Below are positions 47,779 to 58,779 of a DNA stretch of 64,000 nucleotides, one piece after another (the stretch's first letter is position 1; the number at the start of each line of letters is the position of its first letter). The stretch covers positions 34,737,420-34,801,419 of the forward strand of contig NC_087247.1 of assembly GCF_037042905.1 (NCBI RefSeq), given 5' to 3'. The translations under genes were made by a program, and so were the position numbers. Origin of the DNA: Lytechinus pictus (Eukaryota; Echinodermata; Echinoidea; Temnopleuroida; Toxopneustidae). The notes beneath the pieces are model-generated. The model was not told where the DNA came from, did no database searches, and saw only the letters and a list, made by a program, of their open reading frames with translations.

Positions 47779-49557
47779 CTATATGAAAACATCAATGAAA
47801 CAGACTCTTCTCTTGTAGGTCATTATATTGTCTTCATTGCATGCAACTAGCTTTCCTGAATGTGTGATAACTATAGGATAAGTGCACACTTTGGAAGTCG
47901 TGTCTAACCAGCTTGCTTGAGGAAAGGTTAAAATCTTCTTTGATATTTTCCCAACAACTGATACTTGGTCAACTGCATACACACATTGACTCTCGTCCCA
48001 GTACACGACATACATTGTATCTAAGAGAGGATCTAAGGAGAAGTCGACAGCTAATCGCCATTCGTCGTCCCGTATGATTCGCTTTGTGTTGCCAGTCCGA
48101 TCTAAAATGATGAATTCTCCTTGACTTGTAGATACGACTATTTCACCAGAGGACATGCACAGGCTCCGCTTACATTTGCGATCCTGCATACGAATGATTT
48201 TGACGATAGAACCATCAGCCGAGTTGATTATGTAGATGTTGGACTGCTTAGCTTCTGACGCAACGATCATGCCATCACAATCAACGTCTACACTGACACA
48301 GGAGAATGATCCAGACGTATTCCTTGGAATGTGGAAATCTTTCTTCAAATTCCATTTGCTGTCGTACACACAGATGCACCCGTGGAGAGTCTTCTTAAAG
48401 CATCCTCCCTGAGTTCTTCCACAGAGAAGTGAATCTTCATCGATAGGTGTGCAATAGTTCACCAACCCCCTCCCATCATATTGTAACACTTTGACCATCT
48501 CTCGCTTGGTGGGATCGAATACGTACCCTTCTCCCGTTTTAATGTCTTGAAAGAAAGTGTTTCCCTCAAAGGCACAACCGAGAATACGCAAATCATTCAT
48601 GTAAGATGGAATTCTGAATTCATCTACTAACTGCCACGATCCCTGAAGTGTGGAATATAACCTATGGTGCTCTCTCCCATTTCTTCTTTTCTTAAGTAAA
48701 GATATGGAGTTCATAATGATTTCCTTTTCCTTGAGGAGTCCTTTCATTTCGACAGTCCTTTTAAGGGTCCTCTCGATTTCCGCACACACTTCGACGGACC
48801 TTAAAACAATGTCTTGTTCTGCATGAAGAACATGATTAATTTTTATCTTAAGATCGTGACTACTTCTATGGAGCTGTTCCAAATCACGTTGTAGTTTCTC
48901 TATTCTTGATTTTAATATTCTTTGACATCTGTAAATCTCGTCGAGTATTTCTTTCTTGTTCTCTCGAAGTGGTTTTCTTTGTTTTTCTGCTTCTTCTTGA
49001 CAGCGTGCCAGGTCAATGTCCTTCTTTTGCAGCAACAGCTTCATTTTCTCCTTGTATTCCTCCTCAATGGTTTTAATTGCTTCTTCCTCCCTTTCACTTT
49101 CCTTCTCAAGGGCTTCATCAAAATGTTTTATTACTTCATCTTCAATTTTCTGGAACGATTTCTCCAAAGCCGGTACACTGTCTGACACCTGATGGAGACA
49201 ATCCTTTAAGACTTTCGAACTCTTTTCCCTCGAGGACAGCTTTCCATCTAAAAGCTTTTGTTTCTCATCAAGGATCGTATGGATATCGGTGACCTGACAT
49301 GGGCTTTGATGGAAGATAAGTGCACATGACTTGCAGCAACCTTCTTCATGAGTGATGCAGAATGATTTTACCGATTCCTGATGCCTCTCACAATACCACT
49401 TTTTGTGTCCGAGTAGATGAATATGACCTTTCTTCAGCGCACAGGCGTGACATATTCTTCTTCTCACTTGGTTGATATAATGAATTAATACAGGATGTCC
49501 GTGACAACATGTCTCTTCGCATTTCATTCCGCTATCGCTGCCTGTAGCCATTGCCAT
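47779..49557 (-). CDS. TRIM-like protein: B-box, coiled coil, propeller-like C-terminus; no RING
   Basis: A 592-residue single-exon protein of the tripartite-motif type. A first zinc-binding-like segment spans about residues 13-51 (C13, C17, C18, H19, H21, C36, C39, H45, H47, H51). It is followed by a clear B-box 2 with C56, H59, C67, H70, C74, C78, H83 and C87/H93. A long charged coiled coil runs from about 97 to 300, rich in E/K heptads. Residues about 310-585 form repeated beta-strand blades (WDESQCVYAVD, NIYIINSADG, GEFIILDRTG) resembling the NHL/six-bladed propellers of TRIM2/3/56-like proteins. There is no N-terminal RING, so ubiquitin-ligase activity is not expected from this chain alone; it may act as a scaffold or regulator. 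A strong acceptor (TCTCTGCATTTCAG) 70 bases upstream of the ATG implies a non-coding upstream exon, with the 5' UTR part at 49558-49627. Such intronless TRIM-like genes are multicopy in echinoderms. Confidence 0.92.
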   Translation of the reverse strand: MAMATGSDSGMKCEETCCHGHPVLIHYINQVRRRICHACALKKGHIHLLGHKKWYCERHQESVKSFCITHEEGCCKSCALIFHQSPCQVTDIHTILDEKQKLLDGKLSSREKSSKVLKDCLHQVSDSVPALEKSFQKIEDEVIKHFDEALEKESEREEEAIKTIEEEYKEKMKLLLQKKDIDLARCQEEAEKQRKPLRENKKEILDEIYRCQRILKSRIEKLQRDLEQLHRSSHDLKIKINHVLHAEQDIVLRSVEVCAEIERTLKRTVEMKGLLKEKEIIMNSISLLKKRRNGREHHRLYSTLQGSWQLVDEFRIPSYMNDLRILGCAFEGNTFFQDIKTGEGYVFDPTKREMVKVLQYDGRGLVNYCTPIDEDSLLCGRTQGGCFKKTLHGCICVYDSKWNLKKDFHIPRNTSGSFSCVSVDVDCDGMIVASEAKQSNIYIINSADGSIVKIIRMQDRKCKRSLCMSSGEIVVSTSQGEFIILDRTGNTKRIIRDDEWRLAVDFSLDPLLDTMYVVYWDESQCVYAVDQVSVVGKISKKILTFPQASWLDTTSKVCTYPIVITHSGKLVACNEDNIMTYKRRVCFIDVFI

Positions 49558-49627
49558 GGCGGATTATGCCTTGGAGTTACGAGATGTGGTCATCAAAGAC
49601 AGATGGCATTGCTTGTGTGAGGTTTTC
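49558..49627 (-). other. 5' UTR part of the TRIM-like exon
   Basis: Between the strong minus-strand acceptor (polypyrimidine, then TTTCAG at 49633-49628) and the ATG at 49557-49555. The upstream exon was not located. Confidence 0.5.
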
Positions 49628-49629
49628 CT

Positions 49630-50150
49630 GAAATGCAGAGAAAAAAATGTTTTCTTATATAAACGCACGTTGTTTTTTGTGATATACTCACCACCTCAAC
49701 ACTGCAATCATATATGGTGTATGATAAAATTACCTTCATGTCATTCATGATTATAGTTCAAGTAACTATATTAGACTATATATTGTAACTGTACCTGTTC
49801 ATGAAGAAAATTTAAATGGCCAAGAGAAAAGATATAAATTGAATATTTAGATTTTAGACGAAAGATGTACTGAAAAAAAGAAACTTTGAAGAAGTTTAGG
49901 CCCTAATGCAACCAAACTTACATCATTATTATTATCATACCAAATGTTGTTACGAAGAAAAGAAACATGTAAATGTATATATTTCGAATTATCAATTACG
50001 TCGTAGGGATATCCCCCTTTTTCTTTATTTATTGCATTATTTTTTTAATAAAAAATTAAATTGTACAAATATTATCACCCCTTCGAATCACCAATGGCGG
50101 ATGATCACGTTATCAATCACCAATGAGTGGTGATAGATCATGCTCATTAA
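49630..50150. other. Upstream flank of TRIM-like gene
   Basis: Nothing recognised; A+T-rich. The first exon of the TRIM-like gene may lie here or farther right. Confidence 0.35.
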
Positions 50151-50153
50151 ACT

Positions 50154-50761
50154 AAAGGGGTACTCCAGGCTGAAAATAATTTGATTTTAACAGATAAAGA
50201 AAATTTAGACAAAACACTTCAATTTGATTGAATTCGGATAAGGAATAACAAAGCTATGGCATTTGAAAGATTTGCATTGTTTCGGTGAAACAGTTCTGGG
50301 TTCTATGCGTGTCTTCATGAATATTTAATGAGCAAACTGATGATGTCATAACCCCACTTGTTCTTTTGTATTTCATTGTATGAAATTATGTTTATTCATT
50401 TTTTTTCCCCAAGAACTAAAAAGTTGGATTGATAACTGATTTAATGCATTATATATTCATTGTTGCAACATATCATAAAGGAGACATATCACTCGCACTC
50501 TGTATGAAAAAATGAAACAATTATGATTTCATGTAATAACATAAGAAAAACGAAGGGGATGTGACACCATCAGCCCGCCTAATGAATATTCATGACAACG
50601 TGTATATAATTGTTTTCACAAAATGTTGCTTAACTTTAAAATTCATTAAGTTCGTTATTTCTTATCAGATTTCGATGATGATTTTTGTGTGTGTGCATTT
50701 TGCTCGGTGAATGTTACTCTATTATTTAGATATAAATACTTTCAACCCGGAGTTACTCTTT
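50154..50761. mobile_element. 608-bp MITE-like element
   Basis: The left end AAAGGGGTACTCCAGGCTGA and right end CAACCCGGAGTTACTCTTT are imperfect inverted termini. The right half matches the partial copy at about 7360-7600. Non-coding. It abuts the next element directly. Confidence 0.7.
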
Positions 50762-50763
50762 AA

Positions 50764-51217
50764 TACCTCATTCCCACTTTCGTACATCCATGAGGATCGG
50801 CCTTTCGTAGTTGATCGGGAAGTGTTTTGAGCAATCCGAAAATTTTCTCTCCAATGAAAATGATTACCACGACTGAATGACCTCTAGATCTGATAAGATC
50901 TGACACGATCTCCAGGATTACTCCATGATTTACACCACGGTTTCAATTAATCTTCACGCAAATCGTGACGGTGGTAACTAGGTAATATAATGATACCTAG
51001 TTCCCACTTTCACGATTCGCCCCACGACTGAAACCTTGATCTCAGTCGTAGAGTAATCGTAGTGATCGTGTCAGATCTTATCACATCTTGGGGTCAGTTG
51101 TGACAATTGCTTTTATTGTAGAAATAATTTGGACGGCTCGAAAATCTAACGTTTCGCGATCAGCTATTAATACGAAAGGCCAATCGTAATGGATCGCAAG
51201 ATAATGGGAATGAGGTA
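50764..51217. mobile_element. Fold-back MITE with about 215-bp arms
   Basis: TACCTCATTCCC...GGGAATGAGGTA with arms complementary along nearly the whole length (ATCGGCCTTTCGTA / TACGAAAGGCCAAT; TAAGATCTGACACGATC / GATCGTGTCAGATCTTA). The centre is around 50980-51005. Non-coding. Confidence 0.8.
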
Positions 51218-51219
51218 CG

Positions 51220-52940
51220 AGTGGAGATTGATCAACACTCACGATCTGTCACGACTCTCGACCGCGTTTGTACTATGGACAAAGGCGCGACAACGTGTGA
51301 TTGACATATTACTGATCACCACTGGTGATTGTTAACGATTGAATGACACAGGTACGTTACTGAACACCACTCGTGATTGTTAGCGCTGTATCCATAACGT
51401 CTGAAATCGCCCCTACCTCGTTATGGGCCTCGTGATACCATTTTGAACTGCTTTGAATCTCCTTTCGTCTCTAGTGTATATTGATTTATACAGGAGACCT
51501 GTAAATAGAAATAATATATTGATGAAAGTTAAATAACACAATAATTAAGTGTATTTTTAACAAAGAGCCAAATAAATATAGAGTCAAAACAAGTGACAAA
51601 AGTCAGTGAAATAAAGAAAAATCGCATTCGCTTATTTAGGGCACATGATTGTGTTCCGTTTTGTCCACAATATTGTACGCAGTGATGTGATTATGAGTTG
51701 TAGCGAGAACCATTTTTTTTTTGGCTTCTCACAAAAAATATAAATGTAACGGCAATGTTTCTCTAGGCCTATTTCCCATAAACGAAACTTCACCTGCCCC
51801 TGGTATCTACTAAGTTGGGGCTATTCGGCATTAGTATCATTTCTTCGGCTGTATACATGCACCTGTAGTGGGTAACTCTGCATGCATCGTGATTCCCATT
51901 AACCTTAAATACGGTGTTTAATTACGCAGAAATTTGCAAGGGTTTATGCTTACCAAAATAGTGCCATACTCACTAAATGCTAATAATATCACGCTAAGTT
52001 TAAGCAGGGACGTTAGCACGTCCCTGGTTTAAGGCGGACCAATGGAATAGCCAGGATAGCCAGTCAGGTGCATTATTGTCGCTCTGCATGAAACAATATA
52101 TTTAGCGATATATTATTTAGCTCACGCTGAGCAATTTACACTAGCTCCTAAATATGATTTATGACCATGTCTCATATGGGACAACGAATCTCGGTTTTTA
52201 TATCGTCATTTTTCACATTTCCATCTAACAAATATGATCACTATCTAGTTCAAATACTTCTGCGCTGGTCGCTGTCAAAATCACGAGGGGTGCCCAAATA
52301 TTGACATACTTTGTTGCTATGGTTTATCTTTAAAAATCTTGCCATTTTCAATCTAAAGATACAATACAGAATTTGCAGTGAATTTTTCCCTACTGACCAT
52401 GCTGACTATTCTGTAATTTGCTGGTATAATCTTTATACCTATTGATGCCCTCATGAATGACGTTTGCTCTTATGTTCTCCTGGCCTTAACACATATAAAT
52501 GTTATGGTCGTACGAGCCTATTAAATACAGGTATGCAAAAGATGGTCATTCAAAGCCAACCCATTTCACAAAATGTTTTTTTTTATTTAGCTGATTGACA
52601 CAGTGTATGGATACGATTAGCCATCTAACACTCATTCTAGGAAGGGCACTAATGAACTTCCTTTGCCCGAATTGGAAAGAAATATAATTTACTATAACTT
52701 TTGGAACTATTTGATTGGCAGGAGAATTGGGGTATCTTACTGTTTGTGGGAGAATTTGGTGTGTGGAGGACCGGCGTTTGTCCCTGTCTAAGTTGGAAGA
52801 AATTAAGGTAGATGCCGAGACAGAAGTAGGAAAACTCTTCAACCACTCTCTTATTAAAACTGCTTTTCCTTAGCTATGAGTTGCTTATAATTTTGTACAG
52901 CTTCATGTGATGACCACGATTGCTACTGTGGACTACTGTA
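51220..52940. other. Intergenic DNA
   Basis: Repeated ATCACCACTGGTGATTGTTA / ACCACTCGTGATTGTTAGCG phrases near 51316-51395 suggest another worn palindromic element. No gene supported. Confidence 0.35.
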
Positions 52941-52942
52941 CA

Positions 52943-53089
52943 GGGGCCCGTTGCAGAAAGAGTTGCAATCGATTGCAACTCTGAAAATCATGCGTAACTT
53001 CATTTTCAACCAATCAACAGCGCGCATTTGGGACTTGCAATTGATTTTGGGGCTTGCGTTTAAACGCAACTCTTTCTGCAACGGACCCC
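52943..53089. mobile_element. MITE with GGGGCCCGTTGCAGAAAG termini
   Basis: 147 bp. The left GGGGCCCGTTGCAGAAAG and right CTTTCTGCAACGGACCCC ends are inverted copies (one mismatch) extending into AGTTGC/GCAACT. The interior also has a GCAATCGATTGC palindrome. Confidence 0.8.
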
Positions 53090-53094
53090 AGAGG

Positions 53095-54120
53095 ACTGGT
53101 GTAAAGAAGATATTAAACTTGTCTATAATTACTATACTACGACACCCAAAAACCTCTTTGATACCGTGGGAGGAAAAGGTCACGATAAAATAATCTCAGA
53201 ATATGCCTTAATCTACCACTCTTTTGTAAATTGACACGTCTAAAACTCGCTCCATCATTTTATTTTTCAACAGTAATATAAAAAACCATGTAACTTTTCT
53301 GTCAAATTATTATATTCTGCCTTGCGTATGACTATGCTATACAGGACTATTTTTCTTGTTCGTTTTATGCTACTTACCATTGTTGTGTATGCGAAAAATA
53401 TAGGTCATTATAGGATAAGCAATAAATGATACTTACGTTTACGTTTCGCGATGTAGTGAAATGATCTGATTCGATAAGTCAACAGATTTTGTTAGAATAA
53501 AATATAGATTCGGGGCAAGCCAACCATGCTCTCATCTATAGCGATATCTCACACACGCTTGCTGTGAAAACAAATATACAGCAATGGTTTCTGCTGAAAT
53601 CTAATTTTATTGTACACATGTTGTCAAGTTTGCAGAATACACAGTGTTCAACGCGGCAAGTCAGTTGCACTTTGTTCAATTTGGTTTTCATTGTCCAAAA
53701 TCCAAATGAATATTCGTTTCAAACTCAATGGAGCAAGGATGACAACAGGCTTATTATACAGACAAAAATATATGAAATTCCACAGTGGTTTTATGCTGTG
53801 CAATTCATAAAACGATCCACCCCAAAGCAACTTTTACATCTATCATGTCTATCTTACATTGTTGTTATAGACCATCTTGTAAGCCAAAACAATTGTACAT
53901 CATTTAAGATATGAAGCAGTGGGATATACAATAACATAAGTTCCCTGTAGTTTACCTCTCATTTGCTTGCTATATAGGCTACTGTATATATTTTGCTTTA
54001 GAAACACTCAAAATCTATGCCGTAATCTCATGTCAACGGAGTTTTAATTGCATGCAATTCGAGGCTAGAAATTCATTTTGTTAACAATTAAGAGAGAAAT
54101 ATAATAATTGAAATATGTCC
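53095..54120. other. Intergenic DNA
   Basis: No gene or element recognised. Confidence 0.35.
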
Positions 54121-54449
54121 TGCTCAAGCTCAGTGGCGTAGCTCGGATGTTTTTCCTGGTTGGGGCACTGGGCAGTGGCGGATCCAGGGGGGTGGCGCAG
54201 GGGGCGCGCGCCCCCCCCCCTAATATTTGAGCGGCGCCGAAGGCGCCGAAGGCGCCGCTCAAAAAAATAAAAGAAAAGTAAAAGAAAGAAAAGGCGCTGC
54301 TTGAAAAAATAAAAATAAAGAAAAGAAAAGGCGCCGCTTAAACAAATTATACACTGATATAATAATAGCAACAGTAAGGAAAGACTATCCCCCAGCAAAG
54401 CACAATCATATCATCTTCCTTATCTTTTCTTTTAACTACCCTTTTCCCA

Positions 54450-55400
54450 ACAACTTCGCCGGTTAAAAATAATCAGCAGTGCGCTGCCTGCATATAACTG
54501 GCGCCGATCAAGAATAATCAGCGCCACCTTAGTCTAAATTGGCGCCGGACAAGAATAATCGGCGCCATTTGGTTATAAATCGGCGCCAGTCGAGAAAATT
54601 CGGCACTGCCAGAGTCTTAACCGGCGCCGATCAAGGATAATCTGCGCCACCTAAATCTAAATCGGCACCAGATTAAAATAATCGGCGCCATCTGGTTATA
54701 CATCGGCGCCGGTACAGAAAAATTGACGCTGCCTGAGTTCTTAACCGGCGCCGATCAAGGATAATCAGCGCCACCTAAATCTAAATCGGGGCCGGACAAG
54801 AATAATCAGCGCCATCTGGTTATAAATCGGCGCTGCCAGAGTGTTAACCGGCGCCGATCAAGAATAATCAGCTCCACCTAAATCTAAATCGGCACCGGGC
54901 AAGAATAAACGGCGGCGCCATCTGGTTATAAATCGGCGCCGGTAAAGAAAAATCGACGCTGCCTGAGTTCGTAACCGGCGCCGATCAAGGATAATCAGCG
55001 CCACCTATATCTAAATCGGGGCGGGTCAAGAATAATCAGCGTCATCTGGTTATAAATCGGCGCTGCCTGAGTCTTAACCGGCGCCGATCAAGAATAATCA
55101 GCTCCACCTAAATCTAAATCGGCGCCGGACAAGAATAAGCAGCACCACCTGGTTAAAAATCGGCGCCAGTCAAGAATAATCGGCGCCTCCTGGTTCTAAA
55201 TCGGCGCCAGTTAATTATGAATTGCCGCTGCCTGAATCTTACGTGACGTCGGTAAAAATAATCAGCACTACTTGTTCTAAATCGGCGCCGGTCAAGAATA
55301 ATCAGCGTCCCCTGGTTCCAATAAATAGGCGCCGGTAGAATAATGAAGAAGGGCCTATTGCCAACCTATAAATCTAGATCGGCGCCGACTGGGGCGGGGC
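54450..55400. repeat. GGCGCC-rich tandem array with higher-order structure
   Basis: Monomers of about 40-45 bp (ATCGGCGCCGGACAAGAATA-type alternating with AATCAGCGCCACCTAAATCT-type). The phrase AACCGGCGCCGATCAAG recurs at about 54621, 54745, 54848, 54975 and 55078. The intervals are 124, 103, 127 and 103, i.e. a higher-order unit of about 227-230 bp. Confidence 0.85.
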
Positions 55401-55734
55401 AGTTGCCCACAGAATGACAGATGTCATGAAATCTTTAATTTATTTTTTTGAAATCCCAGAATCATACAAAAGCGTAGAGCAAATCCTTTAATTTTGATCT
55501 TATTTTCCAATGCTTTAATAAAAAGAAGGTCAGTCACTTTTCTTCTTTACACATTCCACATTGTGCCACCTCTATGGCCTTTAGTTTATGACAGCTACTA
55601 TAGTGTTTTATGAAGATGATTCGATATTTTAGCCCAAAACTTTGCTAAAACCCGTTGCTAGTACTGGGAGTGTATAATTACGCAACCAGTCGTATATTGA
55701 GAAATTATCCGCTTCTCAGATTGGAATATAAAAA

Positions 55735-56210
55735 TTTTCAGCTCGCGCTTCGCGCTCGCATCATTTCTGTAGCAAAACCCCATACTTTTCATGATTAAAT
55801 AGGTGAATAGAATGTCCCTTTTTCAGGACTAAACGTCAAAAGAACTCCCGCTTCGATTTGCAATAATCTTTTGCTGGATATAATCTTGTTCTTTATTACA
55901 AACGTCCATTAAACTGTCATTTTTTTCAGATCGAAATATCAAAATTTTAAGCTCGCGCTTCGCGCTCGCATCTATTGTTTTTTTTTAGATACCCATCTTA
56001 ATCATTGGTACCAAAAATGTATAGAATAACAAGCTTTCTGGTCAGAATATAAAGAAATTTCAGCTCGCACTCGGCACTCGCATTATCGGTGTAGTGAGAT
56101 ATGTATCCTCCTCATGAGTTACTACAAACAGTCCTTAACAGGCACATTTTTCCTGTTTTCAGGTCAGTATACTAAAAAAAAATTTAAGCTCGCGCTTCGC
56201 GCTCGCATTA
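55735..56210. repeat. Dyad-phrase repeats inside nested element
   Basis: GCTCGCGCTTCGCGCTCGCAT occurs at about 55741, 55951 and 56188, with a worn copy (GCTCGCACTCGGCACTCGCAT) at about 56062. Spacings are 110-210 bp, linked by similar A+T-rich text. Confidence 0.85.
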
Positions 56211-56247
56211 ATTTGTTGGTGAAATATGTGTTTCTTTCTCATGAGTC

Positions 56248-56252
<5 letters not shown>

Positions 56253-56303
<51 letters not shown>
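56253..56303. repeat. (TA)n microsatellite
   Basis: About 25 TA units followed by a short (TG)n. Confidence 0.9.
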
Positions 56304-56306
<3 letters not shown>

Positions 56307-57064
56307 TATGTGTGTGTGTGTTTGTGTGATATCGAGCGCCTTTGGAAAGTTGATTCATGATTTTGCCCCCCAAATCTTAAAAAAGGATCGACGCCCCTGT
56401 GTGTATATATATACATATAGTATAAAAAAAACTTGTATCTCTATTTTTATTCAATCTCTCTCTATATATGTTTTAGAAATATTATATGTTTAAATTGATG
56501 TATATTTTCTGTTATAATGAGATATGTTTAAGTGGACTTCAGGGAATGGTCTTACGCAGCAAGGGGGAAGGGGGGCACATTCGCGATCTGCTGTTGTGAA
56601 AAACAATTTTTTTCCTTAACATTTCATGAAAACTATGAAAAATGTGCAAATGTGAGATGTGCACCAAATTTTCGAGTCTTGCCCCCCCCCTGAAAATATT
56701 ATCTGCGTGTGGTCATGCAAAATGGCATGACTGGAAATCCTACATTTTGAAGAGCATTTGACAGGGTCAGACTTTACCCCTTTTTCAACATTTTCTTTTA
56801 TGGCGCCGGTGAAGTGCAAAAATATGTGCGCCGCTCGGCAGTGCGCCCCCCCTTTCGCCAAAAGCTGGATCCGCCTATGCTGGGGGTCCTTGCTTTTTCA
56901 GGGGGCAACATTTTTCTTCTGTGTGTGTGTATATACTATGTCACAAGGGCAGATCCGACTGGGGGTGGGGCCCAAAATTATCTTCACCTATATTTTCCCC
57001 GATCAGTCACTTAGCTTTATTCTTATAAAACAACATAAATATGAAATAATCTCATAAGCCCTAT

Positions 57065-58545
57065 ATAAAAAGAGCGAGCGTGAAGCGCGAGCGAATTTTT
57101 TTTATCTTTCATTTATTTTGTCCTGAAAATTGAACATTCTGGGCACTGTTTGTGATCCTGAACAAGATGCGTATGTAACTAGATAATTACTGCAAACGCG
57201 AAGCGCGAGCAGACATTTTTAATAAATGTTCTAGCATGATCGAAAACAGACCTGTTAAGGACTGTTTACAGCTACCCACGAATACGGTACATATTTCAAT
57301 AATGGGAGCGCGAAGCGCGAGCTAAAACTTTAGACATTTCGACCTAAAAATTTGACATTCTAACCACTTTTTGTAATCATAAATGGGATAGGTATGTAAC
57401 TAAACAATTGATTTTAGACCTAAAATCGGGACACTCTATTCATATTTTGTAAATTATGAATAGGATATGGTTAATAGGGTATCATTGATAATGTGAGTGT
57501 GAAGCGCGAGCAGATACATTGTAATTATTGATATTCTGATCTGAAACTGGATAGGCATATTTTAAATAAAGAATATGCAGGCTATCTCAATAAACATGCG
57601 TGCGCATGTTTAAGATTTAGACCTAGAATTTTGACAGTCTGAATACATTTTTATAATCATGAAGATCAATAATGCAAGCGCGAGCTGAAAACATTTGATA
57701 TTACGATCTGAAAAGGGTCAATTTAGAAAACTATTTCAAGTACTGTGTAGCAAAATTGTGAAGTGGGTGTGGATCACAATGAATGATGTGAGCGCGAAGC
57801 GCGATCTGATATTTTTTGTTTTTATTTTAACAAAGGACCGGGACATTCTAATGACATTTTGTCATTATTATGAAAATGGTGACTATCTTCCTATTATTCC
57901 TAAGCTTGTCGATATTCCATTCTGAAAAGACCCAATTTAGTTATCAGGAATTCATGAAAATTTTATTTTCCTATTTGTTTATCTAATATGCGTAATGGCA
58001 GCGTGGAAGTTGTTGTTTTTAAGGCTTGAAAACTATAAATTTTAAGCATTTTGTAATTATGAATACGCATTACAGTGGTTAATACATTTTTAACAATTTA
58101 TGCGAGCGCAAATCGCGAGCTGAATATTTTTAAATAAAATGTAATGAAAAGGCCTGGGGGTTTTGTTTGCTTATATAGAATTGATAGAGTACTCACCAAT
58201 CAAATGCGAGCGCGCAGCGCTAAGTTATAGGCCTACGTTTTGATAGTCACATCTGAAAATTGATATTTTGATAACTTTATGGAATACACGAAGACAATAG
58301 GAACTTGGCCAATCAAATAATGCGACCACGCAGCGTGAGCTTAAAATGTTGATATGTAGACCATATTAACGGACATTTTACAGAGTGCATTAAATTTGTA
58401 AATGGAGAAAAATAATGAAAGCTCGATGTCCGAGATGATATATGTTTTGAATATTGACTTCAAAACTTGATATTTTAAGCTCCATATCAGCCAATTTAGC
58501 AAGATATTAATCTCATCGAACAGGAAATTTGAGCGCGAAACGCGA
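57065..58545. repeat. Dyad-phrase repeats inside host element
   Basis: GAGCGCGAAGCGCGAGC and variants occur at about 57069, 57196, 57307, 57494, 57672, 57788, 58102, 58203, 58320, 58418 and 58531. They are embedded in a diverged unit with text like GACATTCT-A-CACTTTTTGTAATCAT. The orientation is opposite to that in 55735-56210. Confidence 0.8.
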
Positions 58546-58779
58546 GCGAAATTTTTATTTAGTAACATGAAAGCTTTTTTGTTTTGCAAGTCTTCCCACA
58601 TTATTTTATTCACTCGTCTTCCTCCTCTTATTTTTTCTTTCTGTCTTTCCCCTTCTTTTTCTTTTTTTCTTTTCTTTTCTTCTTTCTCTTTTTTTTGCTC
58701 CGCCAATTTAATTTTTTTCAGGGGGGCACGTGCCCCCCAGCCCCCCCCCCCCGTAGCTACGCCACTGCTCAAGCTTTTT

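Larger units (their letters stand above)
54173..56879. mobile_element. Nested element with CAGTGGCGGATCCAG terminus
   Basis: The left end CAGTGGCGGATCCAGGGGGG and right end AGCTGGATCCGCCTATG are imperfect inverted termini. Comparison with copy 1 places it inside GCACTGGGGGGTCC of the host element. CTGGG is repeated at both borders, but a clean 8-bp duplication cannot be read in the G run. Inside are a GGCGCC-rich tandem array and four GCTCGCGCTTCGCGCTCGCAT-like phrases in the orientation opposite to the host's. Confidence 0.75.
54131..58767. mobile_element. hAT-like element (family CAGTGGCGTAGCT), copy 2, with nested insertion
   Basis: Ends CAGTGGCGTAGCTCGG and CCGTAGCTACGCCACTG, flanked by a perfect 8-bp duplication CTCAAGCT (54123-54130, 58768-58775). 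Outside the nested insertion it matches copy 1 at 20301-21766, sharing GGGGTCCTTGCTTTTTCAGG, TGTGTCACAAGGGC and AAAATTATCTTCACCTATA. It carries about eleven GCGCGAAGCGCGAGC-like phrases. No transposase, so non-autonomous. Its own length without the insertion is about 1.9 kb. Confidence 0.9.
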
